In this document: in pieces, positions 7,646 through 15,344 of the stretch | How the letters are laid out: every line of letters starts with the position of its first letter | Numbering within the stretch: the first letter of the stretch is position 1 | Source: DASVTU01 sp036387415 | Lineage (GTDB): Bacteria; Acidobacteriota; Blastocatellia; Pyrinomonadales; Pyrinomonadaceae | DNA: 64,000 nucleotides | Direction of reading: 5' to 3' | Assembly: GCA_036387415.1 (NCBI GenBank) | Contig: DASVTU010000004.1 | Location: 77,144-141,143 of the forward strand | Notes under the pieces: model-generated | Seen by the model: only the letters and a program-made list of their open reading frames with translations | Databases searched by the model: none | Told to the model about the DNA's origin: nothing | Translations under genes and position numbers: made by a program

Positions 7646-9286
7646 ATGGATATCCCCCAAATCATTGCCGGACGATTTCGCATCGAATGTGAAATCGGTA
7701 AAGGCGGCATGGGCACGGTTTATCGTGCTTCGCATCTCGGCCTCGAACGTCCCGTCGCAGTCAAAGTCCTCAAAAAAGAGTTTGCCGCCGACCCCGAAGT
7801 CGCCGAACGTTTCATGCGCGAGGCGCGCACGATGGCGCGTCTCAGGCATCCGCGCGCCGCCATGATTTTCGACGCCGGACGACTCGCCGACGGTCGCCCC
7901 TTCATCGTCATGGAATACGTCGAGGGGCAGACGCTCGCCGAAACCCTTGCGCGCGACGGCAACTTTGCGCCCGAACGCGCCGTTCGCGTCGCTTCGGAAA
8001 TCTGCGAAGTGCTCGCCGAAGCTCACGCGCTCGGCATTGTCCATCGCGATTTGAAGCCGTCCAACATCATCTTGAACGAGCGCGGCGTCTGCGTGCTCGA
8101 CTTCGGCATCGCCAAAGTGCTCGCCACTTCGGCGGAAGCGACGCGCACCTATGGGACGACCGAATCCGGCCTCGTCATCGGCACGCCGCGCTACATGTCG
8201 CCGGAACAATGCATGGGGCAGAAGGTGGGCGCAGCGAGCGACCTCTACAGCGTCGGCGTGCTCGTCTACGAAATGCTGGCGGGTCGTCCGCCGTTCACAG
8301 ACCAACTGGCCTCGGCGGTGCTCGTCAAACAGACGACCTCCGCGCCGCCGCCTCTGCTCTCGTTGCGCCCCGACCTGCCGCGTCAGTTGGCGATTGCGAC
8401 GCACACGCTGCTGGTCAAAAATCCCGCGCAGCGTCCCAACAAGGCGACGGAAGTCCGCGCCATGCTCGCCAGATCAATCGCGCCGCCGCCCCGCGAACCC
8501 CACGCCGCCGAAGCCGAAGCACAACCCTTCGCCTCGACCATCGCCACGCTCAACAACGGCACTTCCGTCCTCTTTCGCGCGGCCACCGTCTTTGCGCTCA
8601 CGTTGATGCTCGGCGCGTTGCTGTTCGCATGGTCGGGACACAAGACGACGCCCACCGCCGCCGCCGCATCCACAATGGCAGAGACGACAACGCCGCGCTC
8701 CGCCGCACGCAACAACACTGCCAACGCCACGACGCGCACCGACGACGCCGCGCAAGCCGTGATGCAGACGAAAACCTCTGCGAAGAAATGGCCTGCCAAA
8801 CTCTCGCCCGACGACGCGCAACGCATCGCCGAATCGTTGACACGCGCCGTCATCATCGATGCACGTCTCGTCCGCATCGGTTCGCGTCAGGCCGTGGCGA
8901 CCATCCAGAGCGCGACGCCGAATGGCGCGGCGCAATTCTGTCTGCTCGAACGTCGCGGTTTGCAGTATCAAATGACGATGCGCGAGCCGCTCGACGTGGC
9001 CGGATTTCGCGGCGAAAACTGGATGCTGGAAGTTGTTGACATCGACCGCGACGGCAGCGAGGAAGTGCTCTGCACGGGCGAAAAACTTCCGCTCAATTCG
9101 CAAAACCGACGCTTAGTGCTCCACGTGCCACGCCTGCGCCAAACCTACAGCCTCCGCGTCGTCGCCGACAGCCATGAGCGAAACAGCATCAGCGCCACAT
9201 GGTCAAACAACGCCATGACGCATCTCGCGCATCCCTACCGCAACGCCCTGCGCCAACGCGTGCTCGAAACCACAAAAACATACTAA
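7646..9286 (+). CDS. PknB-like Ser/Thr protein kinase with C-terminal sensor part
   Basis: A 546-residue membrane kinase. The kinase domain spans about residues 10-275 with the Gly loop GKGGMGTVY, catalytic K40 (VAVKVL), HRD at 133-135 followed by LKPSN, DFG at 152-154 and SPEQ in place of APE. One membrane helix lies at about 308-330. The remaining 215 residues form an extracytoplasmic domain without PASTA repeats that I do not recognise; it has an Ala/Thr-rich linker and then a beta-rich part with DIDRDGSEEV. All catalytic residues are present. ATG 7646 follows GAGAGGG at good distance; the frame also opens at GTG 7610. No phosphatase gene is adjacent. Confidence 0.92.
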   Translation: MDIPQIIAGRFRIECEIGKGGMGTVYRASHLGLERPVAVKVLKKEFAADPEVAERFMREARTMARLRHPRAAMIFDAGRLADGRPFIVMEYVEGQTLAETLARDGNFAPERAVRVASEICEVLAEAHALGIVHRDLKPSNIILNERGVCVLDFGIAKVLATSAEATRTYGTTESGLVIGTPRYMSPEQCMGQKVGAASDLYSVGVLVYEMLAGRPPFTDQLASAVLVKQTTSAPPPLLSLRPDLPRQLAIATHTLLVKNPAQRPNKATEVRAMLARSIAPPPREPHAAEAEAQPFASTIATLNNGTSVLFRAATVFALTLMLGALLFAWSGHKTTPTAAAASTMAETTTPRSAARNNTANATTRTDDAAQAVMQTKTSAKKWPAKLSPDDAQRIAESLTRAVIIDARLVRIGSRQAVATIQSATPNGAAQFCLLERRGLQYQMTMREPLDVAGFRGENWMLEVVDIDRDGSEEVLCTGEKLPLNSQNRRLVLHVPRLRQTYSLRVVADSHERNSISATWSNNAMTHLAHPYRNALRQRVLETTKTY

Positions 9287-9301
9287 AGCAACACGACGAG
9301 A

Positions 9302-9368
9302 GAAACGGAGCGAGGTTAAAAGGGGAAAAGGGAATGCATCCCTTCACCCTTCTACCTCGCCCCGTTTC
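9302..9368. repeat. purine-rich inverted repeat after kinase gene
   Basis: The arms 9302-9316 and 9354-9368 pair at 14 of 15 positions. Inside them, AAAGGGG/AAAAGGG words approximate a 7-bp period and also pair in part (GGGA and TCCC around the centre). It lies directly downstream of the kinase stop and probably ends its transcript. Confidence 0.65.
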
Positions 9369-9463
9369 CACTTTTACGTTCGACCTTTCCATTTTTACGC
9401 ATCACCTTTCACTCATTTCCCAACTTCCGTTCATCCAGCATCCCTTCGCACACATCCCTGCTT

Positions 9464-9490
9464 TTGGCGAGCAACCCCGCGTGTTATGAT
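9464..9490 (+). promoter_or_regulatory. candidate sigma-70 promoter for M16 operon
   Basis: TTGGCG at 9464-9469 and TATGAT at 9485-9490 with 15 bases between them, about 110 bases before the protease start. The spacing is shorter than optimal, so this is only a candidate. Confidence 0.3.
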
Positions 9491-9602
9491 TCGACTCTAA
9501 ATTAGTCCGAATCAAACGCGAATCGGTTTAGTCGGCCTTCCTCTCGGAATGACTGCTATGTGCCCGCCGCGTCTGGTTATGTCAAAAACAATTTAGGTGT
9601 TT

Positions 9603-11099
9603 ATGAAGAAAAAATTTATGCCACGCTATTTTCTCGCGCTTGCGCTCGTCGTGTCGTTAGTCGCGCCGTTAGCTTCGCTGACGCAGGCGCATGCCGCCGC
9701 AGTTGCCGTCCAGAGGCAGCGTCCGGCGCGTCCAACGACGAGAAGCACGACGCCGACGGCTACCGCCACCAACGTTGCTGCGTCGCCTGCGACGCAAGCG
9801 CCTGCACAGACGCCGCTCGTCAATCAAGTGCTTGCTAACGGTCTGGAAGTCATCGTGCTCGAAGACCATTCGGTGCCGCTTGTGACGGTGGAGTTGGCGG
9901 TCAAGAACGGTTCCTACACAGAGCCGCCCGAACTCAACGGCCTCTCGCATCTCTATGAACACATGTTCTTCAAGGCCAACCGCGCCGTCGAGACGAAGGA
10001 GGAATATCTTCAGACGATTGACCAACTTGGCATCATCTTCAACGGGCAGACGCAGGAAGAACTCGTCAACTATTACTTCACGACGACCGTCCCAAACTTT
10101 CCGGTCGCCATGCGCTTTATGCGCGACGCCGTGCGTTATCCTTTGTTCGACGAGCGGCAGTTTGAACAGGAGCGCGAAGTCGTTATCGGCGAGTTAGACC
10201 GTCATGAGTCGAACCCTTACGGCTTCCTGCAATCGGAGTTGAACAACCGTCTGTTCTACAAGTATCCGAGTCGCAAGAGTCCGGGCGGTAACCGTCAAAC
10301 CGTCTCGGCGGCGACCACCGACATGATGCGACTCATTCAGAATCGCTACTACGTGCCGAACAATTCGGCCATCATCGTGACGGGCGATGTCGTGCCGGAG
10401 CGTGCTTTCGCGCTCGTCAAGGATTTGTTCGGCGAGTGGCCGCGCGCCGAAGACCCATTCGTCAAATATCCTCTGGTCGAGCATCCGCCGCTCACCCGGA
10501 GCGAAGGCGCGGTGATTAAGCAGCCCGTGCAAAACGTCGTCATCAACATCGGCTGGCACGGCCCCTCCATCGGCAAAGACGATGCCGGAACTTACGCGGC
10601 AGACGTTTTCTCGTTCATCCTCCGTCAACCCAATTCGCGTTTTCAACGCGCGCTCGCCGATACGGGTTTAGTGACTGGCATCGGCATCAATTACTACACG
10701 CAACGCAACGTCGGCCCCATCACCATTCTCGCGCAGACCACGCCCGACAAAGCACGCGCCGCCACACGCGCCATCTACGCAGAGGTGGCGCGCTTCAACG
10801 ACCGCGATTACTACACGGACGAACAACTTGAGAGCGCCAAAGCACTTCTCGAAGCCGACGACCTCTACTCGCGCGAGAAGTTGAGCGACTACGCGCACAC
10901 GATTTCCTTCTGGTGGTCTTCGACGGGGCTGGAATATTTTCGCGGCTACTTGAAGAACCTCCGCGCCACCTCGCGCGCCGACATTAGCCGCTACGTGACC
11001 ACATACATTCAAGGCAAACCGCACGTCGGGCTGGCCTTGATGTCGGAGGAAACGGCGCAGCAGGTGCAACTCAAACCGGAGGAGCTTATCGGCCAATGA
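9603..11099 (+). CDS. M16 zinc protease, catalytic subunit
   Basis: A 498-residue exported metallopeptidase of the pitrilysin/insulinase family. It has a signal peptide (KKKFMPRYFLALALVVSLVAPL) and an Ala/Thr-rich linker. The inverted zinc motif HLYEH has H116, E119 and H120, and the downstream Glu ligand is near 197 (VVIGELDRHES). M16 proteins of this size pair with a second subunit, which is the next gene, overlapping it by 4 bases (ATGA). Probable role: degradation of peptides in the periplasm. The ATG at 9603 is used; GTG at 9597 is in frame. Confidence 0.9.
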   Translation: MKKKFMPRYFLALALVVSLVAPLASLTQAHAAAVAVQRQRPARPTTRSTTPTATATNVAASPATQAPAQTPLVNQVLANGLEVIVLEDHSVPLVTVELAVKNGSYTEPPELNGLSHLYEHMFFKANRAVETKEEYLQTIDQLGIIFNGQTQEELVNYYFTTTVPNFPVAMRFMRDAVRYPLFDERQFEQEREVVIGELDRHESNPYGFLQSELNNRLFYKYPSRKSPGGNRQTVSAATTDMMRLIQNRYYVPNNSAIIVTGDVVPERAFALVKDLFGEWPRAEDPFVKYPLVEHPPLTRSEGAVIKQPVQNVVINIGWHGPSIGKDDAGTYAADVFSFILRQPNSRFQRALADTGLVTGIGINYYTQRNVGPITILAQTTPDKARAATRAIYAEVARFNDRDYYTDEQLESAKALLEADDLYSREKLSDYAHTISFWWSSTGLEYFRGYLKNLRATSRADISRYVTTYIQGKPHVGLALMSEETAQQVQLKPEELIGQ

Positions 11100-12511
11100 A
11101 GAAGCTTAATTCGATTACGTTTTTCGTCCTCATCCTTTTCGTCACTACTGTTGTTTCGGCGCAGACGACCGTCACGACTACGACCTCTCCGGCGGAAAAG
11201 TCTGCCGCGCCGCAACAAGCCGCGACCGACAAAGCCACCCCCGCGCGCAATCTGGTAGCGGAGCAGGCCGCGCTCGTCACGGAGTTTGATGTCAACGGTC
11301 TCAAGGTCTTGGTCAAACGCCGTGCGGGCAGTCAGACGGTCGTCGCGGGGCTTTTCCTGCGCGGCGGTGCGAGCAATCTCACGACGGCCAACGCCGGAAT
11401 CGAAGCCTTGATGCTCGATGCGGCGACCGAAGCGACTTCGCGTTTTCCGCGCGAGCGCATGCGCACCGAACTCTCGCGCATGGGCACGGGCATCAGTTAC
11501 GGCGTCAACTACGATTATTCCGCGCTCACGATGGGCACGACGCGCGTCAATTTCGACCGCTCATGGGAGATTTTTACCGACGTGGCTTTGCGTCCATCGT
11601 TCGCTAAAGATGATGTCGAACGCGTCCGCAATCGTCATGTCGTCTCTCTGAGCGACGACGCTGACGTGCCGGATTCTTACCTCCAAGTGCTGCAATCGAA
11701 GGTCGCCTATGCGGGGCATCCGTATCTCAACAACCCGCGCGGCACAGCGGAATCTGTCGGGCGTCTCACGGTCGAAGATTTGCGACGCTATCATCAACAA
11801 GCGATGCAGACTTCGCGCCTGCTGCTCGTCGTCGTCGGCGACCTCGACCCGCAAGCCTTGCGACAACGCATCGCCGCCACGTTCGGCAAACTCCCGCGCG
11901 GCAAATATCAGCAACCGACTTTGCCGCCGCTCACCTTCAACGCCTCGACCGTTGACATCACGCCGAAGGGCTTGCCGACCAACTACATTCAAGGCGTCTT
12001 CGCCGCGCCGTCGCTGACGGCTGCCGACATCTATCCGATGCGTATCGCCTCGACGATTCTGCAAAACCGTGTGCTCGTCGAAGTGCGCTACAAACGCAAT
12101 CTCTCCTACGCGCCCGATGCGTTTCTTTGGAGTCAGAGCGCGAATCTCGGCGGCATCTATGTCACGACGACTGATACCAATCAGGCCGTCCGCGTCATGC
12201 TCGGAGAGATTACGCGACTTCAAAATGAGCCGACCGACCAGAACGACATCAACGGCACCGTTCAGCACTATCTGACACGCCATTACATGGGACAGGAAAC
12301 CAACGCGGCACAGGCCGGAGACCTCGCGCAGTATGAACTCATCGGCGGCGGCTGGCGCAACTCATTTGAAATCATCGAACGACTCCGCACCGTCACGCCC
12401 GCCGACGTGCAACGCGTCGCCAAGACCTACATGAAAAACATCCGCTTCGTCGTCATCGGCAACCCGACCAGCGTCGATAAAAACATCTTCATCAGCCAAA
12501 CAGGCGAATAA
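11096..12511 (+). CDS. M16-family protein, non-catalytic partner
   Basis: A 471-residue exported protein with signal peptide (ITFFVLILFVTTVVSAQ). It has the two M16 domains: LKVLVKRRAGSQTVVAGLFLRGG near the start and an M16C-type region with LLVVVGDLDP in the middle. The HxxEH site is missing: the corresponding segment reads NAGIEALMLDAA, so it cannot bind zinc in the normal way. In known two-subunit M16 peptidases one chain is catalytic and the other is inactive but needed for the chamber; the 4-base overlap with the active gene fits that. It ends at a heptad hairpin. Confidence 0.88.
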   Translation: MKKLNSITFFVLILFVTTVVSAQTTVTTTTSPAEKSAAPQQAATDKATPARNLVAEQAALVTEFDVNGLKVLVKRRAGSQTVVAGLFLRGGASNLTTANAGIEALMLDAATEATSRFPRERMRTELSRMGTGISYGVNYDYSALTMGTTRVNFDRSWEIFTDVALRPSFAKDDVERVRNRHVVSLSDDADVPDSYLQVLQSKVAYAGHPYLNNPRGTAESVGRLTVEDLRRYHQQAMQTSRLLLVVVGDLDPQALRQRIAATFGKLPRGKYQQPTLPPLTFNASTVDITPKGLPTNYIQGVFAAPSLTAADIYPMRIASTILQNRVLVEVRYKRNLSYAPDAFLWSQSANLGGIYVTTTDTNQAVRVMLGEITRLQNEPTDQNDINGTVQHYLTRHYMGQETNAAQAGDLAQYELIGGGWRNSFEIIERLRTVTPADVQRVAKTYMKNIRFVVIGNPTSVDKNIFISQTGE

Positions 12512-12520
12512 AAAAGGGAA

Positions 12521-12580
12521 AAAGTAAAAAGGCAAAAGCGAGGAGAAGCCATCTTCCTCTCGCTTTTGCCTTTTTACTTT
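12521..12580. repeat. heptad-repeat hairpin, AAAARGG type
   Basis: Purine-rich 7-bp units (AAAAGGG, AAAAAGT, AAAAAGG, CAAAAGC) run from about 12511. The segment 12521-12542 pairs perfectly over 22 bp with 12559-12580. It lies exactly between two convergent genes and has T-rich ends on both strands, so it is a probable bidirectional terminator. Confidence 0.88.
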
Positions 12581-12596
12581 TGCCTACGCGTCAGCG

Positions 12597-13760
12597 TCAG
12601 CGTTCGATTTCGCGGAGAAGTTTTTGGTACAACTGCGGGTCGAGCGTCTTGAGCAGTTGGCTGTGCACGACGGCAGAGAGGCGGTCGCCGATTTCCATGT
12701 AGGTCATGCCGAGATTGTAGTGGGCTTCGGCCATTTCGGGTTGCAGGCGAACGGCTTGCTTGTAGGAGTCGAGGGCGCGGTTGAAATTTCCGGCGTAGTA
12801 GTAGGCGTCGCCGAGTTTGTTGAGCGCCTCGACGGAGTGTGGACGAAGTTTGAGAGCTTGCTGATAGGCTTTGATGGCTTCGTTGTTCTTGCCCTGTTTG
12901 AGCTTGCAGAAGCCGACCTGAATCCATGCTTCGGCGCGGTTCGGATTCTTGCTGACCGCATTCTCGAAGTGTGTGAGTGCGCTTTCGTAGTTGCCGAGCC
13001 AGAGCGAATTCAGGCCGTTGCGATACCACCATTCGGCGAGGGCTTCGGGCGCTTGCCCGTCGTTGCGTGTGCGCGTGGCGAGTTCGTCGAAGCTGAGAAG
13101 TCTCTGACCGGGGCGGAGTCCACTGATGCGCGCCGCTTCCATCGCCAGATTGATGTTCTGTCCGTTGGTCACTTTGATGGTCACGACGCCGATTACTTCG
13201 CCGCGCATGTTGAAGACGGGGCTGCCGGAATTGCCGCGTGAAATGGGCGCGGTAATCTGAATAATCCTGCCAAGGTTCGGCACTTCGCGCACCGCCGAGA
13301 CGATGCCGTCCGACACGGAGCCTTCCAACTTCAACGGCGTACCGATGACGAAAACCTTCTCCCCTTCTTCCGGCAACGCCGCCGCGACTTCGAGCGCGGG
13401 CGTGCGCTCGCTCGGAGCGTTGACGCTCAAGGCGGCGAGATCGCCTTCGGCGTCGATGTCGATGATGCCATCGACGCTGTAGGTCTTGCCCTTGCCGTCA
13501 AATGTCCGCACTTCGACATGATGCGCGCCCTCGATGACGTGGAGGTTGGTAATCACCTTGCCCGCGCTGACGAAGAAGCCGCTCCCCGCCATGAGCGGTT
13601 CTCCTTTGGCATCGTAGGTGACGACGGAGACGACCGAGGGTTTGACGCGACGGATGAGTTGGGGAAGCGACTCTTCCGCGGAGACGATGGTGGCATGGGC
13701 GGCGATGAACGCGATAAACAGAACGAACGCCAGCCACAGGGGGAACTTGCGTGTAGGCAT
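12597..13760 (-). CDS. trypsin-like (S1C-type) serine protease with TPR domain
   Basis: A 387-residue protein with an N-terminal signal or anchor (FPLWLAFVLFIAFIAAHATIVSA). The chymotrypsin-fold protease spans about 35-220 with the triad H74 (TNLHVIEG), D107 (AEGDLAAL) and S178 (SRGNSGSPVFN). Instead of the PDZ domain of HtrA/DegP, the C-terminal 150 residues hold about four TPR units (AEAWIQVGFCKLKQGKNNEA, VEALNKLGDAYYYAGN, AEAHYNLGMTYMEIGD). It probably acts in the periplasm on proteins selected by the TPR part. ATG 13760 begins the signal sequence; the frame is open further upstream without coding character. Confidence 0.88.
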   Translation of the reverse strand: MPTRKFPLWLAFVLFIAFIAAHATIVSAEESLPQLIRRVKPSVVSVVTYDAKGEPLMAGSGFFVSAGKVITNLHVIEGAHHVEVRTFDGKGKTYSVDGIIDIDAEGDLAALSVNAPSERTPALEVAAALPEEGEKVFVIGTPLKLEGSVSDGIVSAVREVPNLGRIIQITAPISRGNSGSPVFNMRGEVIGVVTIKVTNGQNINLAMEAARISGLRPGQRLLSFDELATRTRNDGQAPEALAEWWYRNGLNSLWLGNYESALTHFENAVSKNPNRAEAWIQVGFCKLKQGKNNEAIKAYQQALKLRPHSVEALNKLGDAYYYAGNFNRALDSYKQAVRLQPEMAEAHYNLGMTYMEIGDRLSAVVHSQLLKTLDPQLYQKLLREIER

Positions 13761-14079
13761 CTCTGCTTCTCTTTGCTTACTTTTTTTGCGGATTGTATGA
13801 CCCGTTGAAAAGGGCTTTCTGGTCTGCGAATCCGGTCGGTTTGTTGGGGAGGCCAGTGCGAAGGGGTCTGGCACGGCACACAGGAAAGATAATTCTTTTT
13901 ACAGAGGCAAGTCAATAACTTTCCCACGCGGCGACGGAGAATAGCGCCGCACGTCGCCGAGCGGGTTTCAGGAAAGACAAAGAGAGGCCACTTCTAAATC
14001 AAGAAGCGGCCTCTCTTTTTAACTTCGGTTGTGGTCGCACGGACGCGCATCCGTGCCGTGTCAATCGACCGACAGAGGG
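13761..14079. other. intergenic region with terminator
   Basis: It contains the upstream region of the protease gene (no clear promoter seen) and the hairpin terminator of the 14080 gene at 13979-14020. No coding sequence is evident. Confidence 0.5.
13979..14020. terminator. hairpin terminator
   Basis: The arms 13979-13995 and 14002-14018 (AGAGAGGCC and its complement, one mismatch) enclose a 6-base loop and are followed by a T run on the plus strand and TTTG on the minus strand. It ends the minus-strand gene at 14080. The arms are not built from heptads. Confidence 0.8.
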
Positions 14080-15060
14080 TTACGGAGCAGTCCTGTCGAC
14101 GACGACCGTGCCGACGACTGTGCCGGATGGTGGCGGGTCGTTTACGTCTTCAGTGGTGATAAAGAGACCGAAATCGGAGAGTCCGGTTTCCGTCTGAATC
14201 TGCGCTTCGTTGCGTTGACCCGTGTTCACGACCTGGCCGAGGCGGTGATAGTCGTTGTTCGGCCCGACCGCCCAGAGCACGTAGCGTTTGCCGCCGGGAG
14301 CTTCCTTGAGTTCGTGGAAACGCATCTTGATGGTGGTCGCGCCGTCCTTGCGCGGTTCGATAAAGACGTTGGCGCGCGAGCCTGTCAGTTCGCCCGCGAA
14401 GTTGATACGCATGTGCGTGTCGGTGCCTTTACGCCAGTTCGGGATGCCGAGCAGGGGCGCACGGTAGGCCGGAGTCGTGCCGGAAGTCGAGGCGGCGGCG
14501 ACGCGTTCGCCGACAGCCGCGCCATCACGTTCGCCCGAACTCGCCAACGGCACGACGGCGAAGCCTTGCGGGGCTGCGCTGCGGAATGCGACGTTGGTCG
14601 TCGGGGCGTAGCTGGTCAGGTTGCTTTCGGGCGAAAGGACGAGCATGAATTTGTTGAGCGGCGTGGTGAATGTCTGTGTCGCCGCGCCGTTGGCTAACTG
14701 GACAGGGCCGAGCATGGTGACTGCGCCCGACGGGTCAACGGCATAGAGATTCAAGCCGCTCATGTCGGTGGCGAGTCCGGCAAGGTTCAGGTTAATCATG
14801 GTATGGTCTTTCATACGCATGATTTTAGCCGTGCCCGTCGCTCCGGTGATGTTGGTGCCGGGCGTCAGATTAACGATAACTTCTTTATCCGCAGGGAATT
14901 CCACGACCGACCAAGAACCATCGGCGTTCTGTACGGCTTCGGTTTTCTGCGTGGTAACGGTGGTGGTGGTTTGTGTCTGCGGCGTCTGTCCGAAGGCTAA
15001 AGCGGTTAAGGCAAAGACGAGGGCGAGTGCGCCCGCGATACGAGTCAAACGTTTACTCAT
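14080..15060 (-). CDS. exported protein of unknown function, 326 residues
   Basis: It starts with a clear signal peptide (KRLTRIAGALALVFALTALAFGQ) and a Gln/Thr-rich linker. Two beta-rich regions follow: one around MINLNLAGLATDMSGLNLYAVDPSGA and one around YVLWAVGPNNDYHRLGQVVNTGQRNEAQIQT. The second resembles anti-sigma-factor-like or CHRD-type domains that contain YVLWAV and a later GLFIT strand, but I cannot assign it firmly. AGGAGGG stands 8 bases before a GTG at 15063 and 11 before the ATG at 15060; either can start. It is probably periplasmic or surface-exposed. Confidence 0.75.
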   Translation of the reverse strand: MSKRLTRIAGALALVFALTALAFGQTPQTQTTTTVTTQKTEAVQNADGSWSVVEFPADKEVIVNLTPGTNITGATGTAKIMRMKDHTMINLNLAGLATDMSGLNLYAVDPSGAVTMLGPVQLANGAATQTFTTPLNKFMLVLSPESNLTSYAPTTNVAFRSAAPQGFAVVPLASSGERDGAAVGERVAAASTSGTTPAYRAPLLGIPNWRKGTDTHMRINFAGELTGSRANVFIEPRKDGATTIKMRFHELKEAPGGKRYVLWAVGPNNDYHRLGQVVNTGQRNEAQIQTETGLSDFGLFITTEDVNDPPPSGTVVGTVVVDRTAP

Positions 15061-15262
15061 CACGAAATTTCCCTCCTAATTCAAATGTCGCTGTTTGTAA
15101 CGGAAGTTAAATGGGAACAACAGAATGAGATGGCAAGCAGCATGCCGCAGGACGCAAACTTATCTATTTGCAAGGTTTACGTTAGGGACGAAGGGAAAAA
15201 CGCCACACTGAAACGAAACGATACAATACATTCGTGTACGGAATGCACCACCGTGCAGAATT

Positions 15263-15338
15263 GCGGAATGCGAATTTCGGATGGCGGATTCAAAAGACAA
15301 ATTGCTTTTGAATCCGCCATCCGAAATTCGCATTCCGC
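15263..15338. repeat. perfect 34-bp heptad palindrome, GCGGAWT type
   Basis: The arms 15263-15296 and 15305-15338 are perfectly complementary over 34 bp with an 8-base loop. The arms read as 7-bp units (GCGGAAT, GCGAATT, TCGGATG, GCGGATT). It lies 6 bases from the stop of the fused E1 gene on the minus strand. Related words occur near 52.9 and 54.5 kb. Confidence 0.92.
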
Positions 15339-15344
15339 GATCGT

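Larger units (their letters stand above)
9287..9602. other. intergenic region with hairpin and candidate promoter
   Basis: The gap holds a purine-rich hairpin at 9302-9368 and, further right, pyrimidine-rich DNA. A candidate promoter for the M16 operon (TTGGCG at 9464-9469 and TATGAT at 9485-9490) is listed separately. No small gene is evident. Confidence 0.5.

Noticed and set aside
8209..9039. 276-codon frame inside the kinase gene
   Set aside because: It is a +1 shadow of the kinase, whose frame contains all catalytic motifs.
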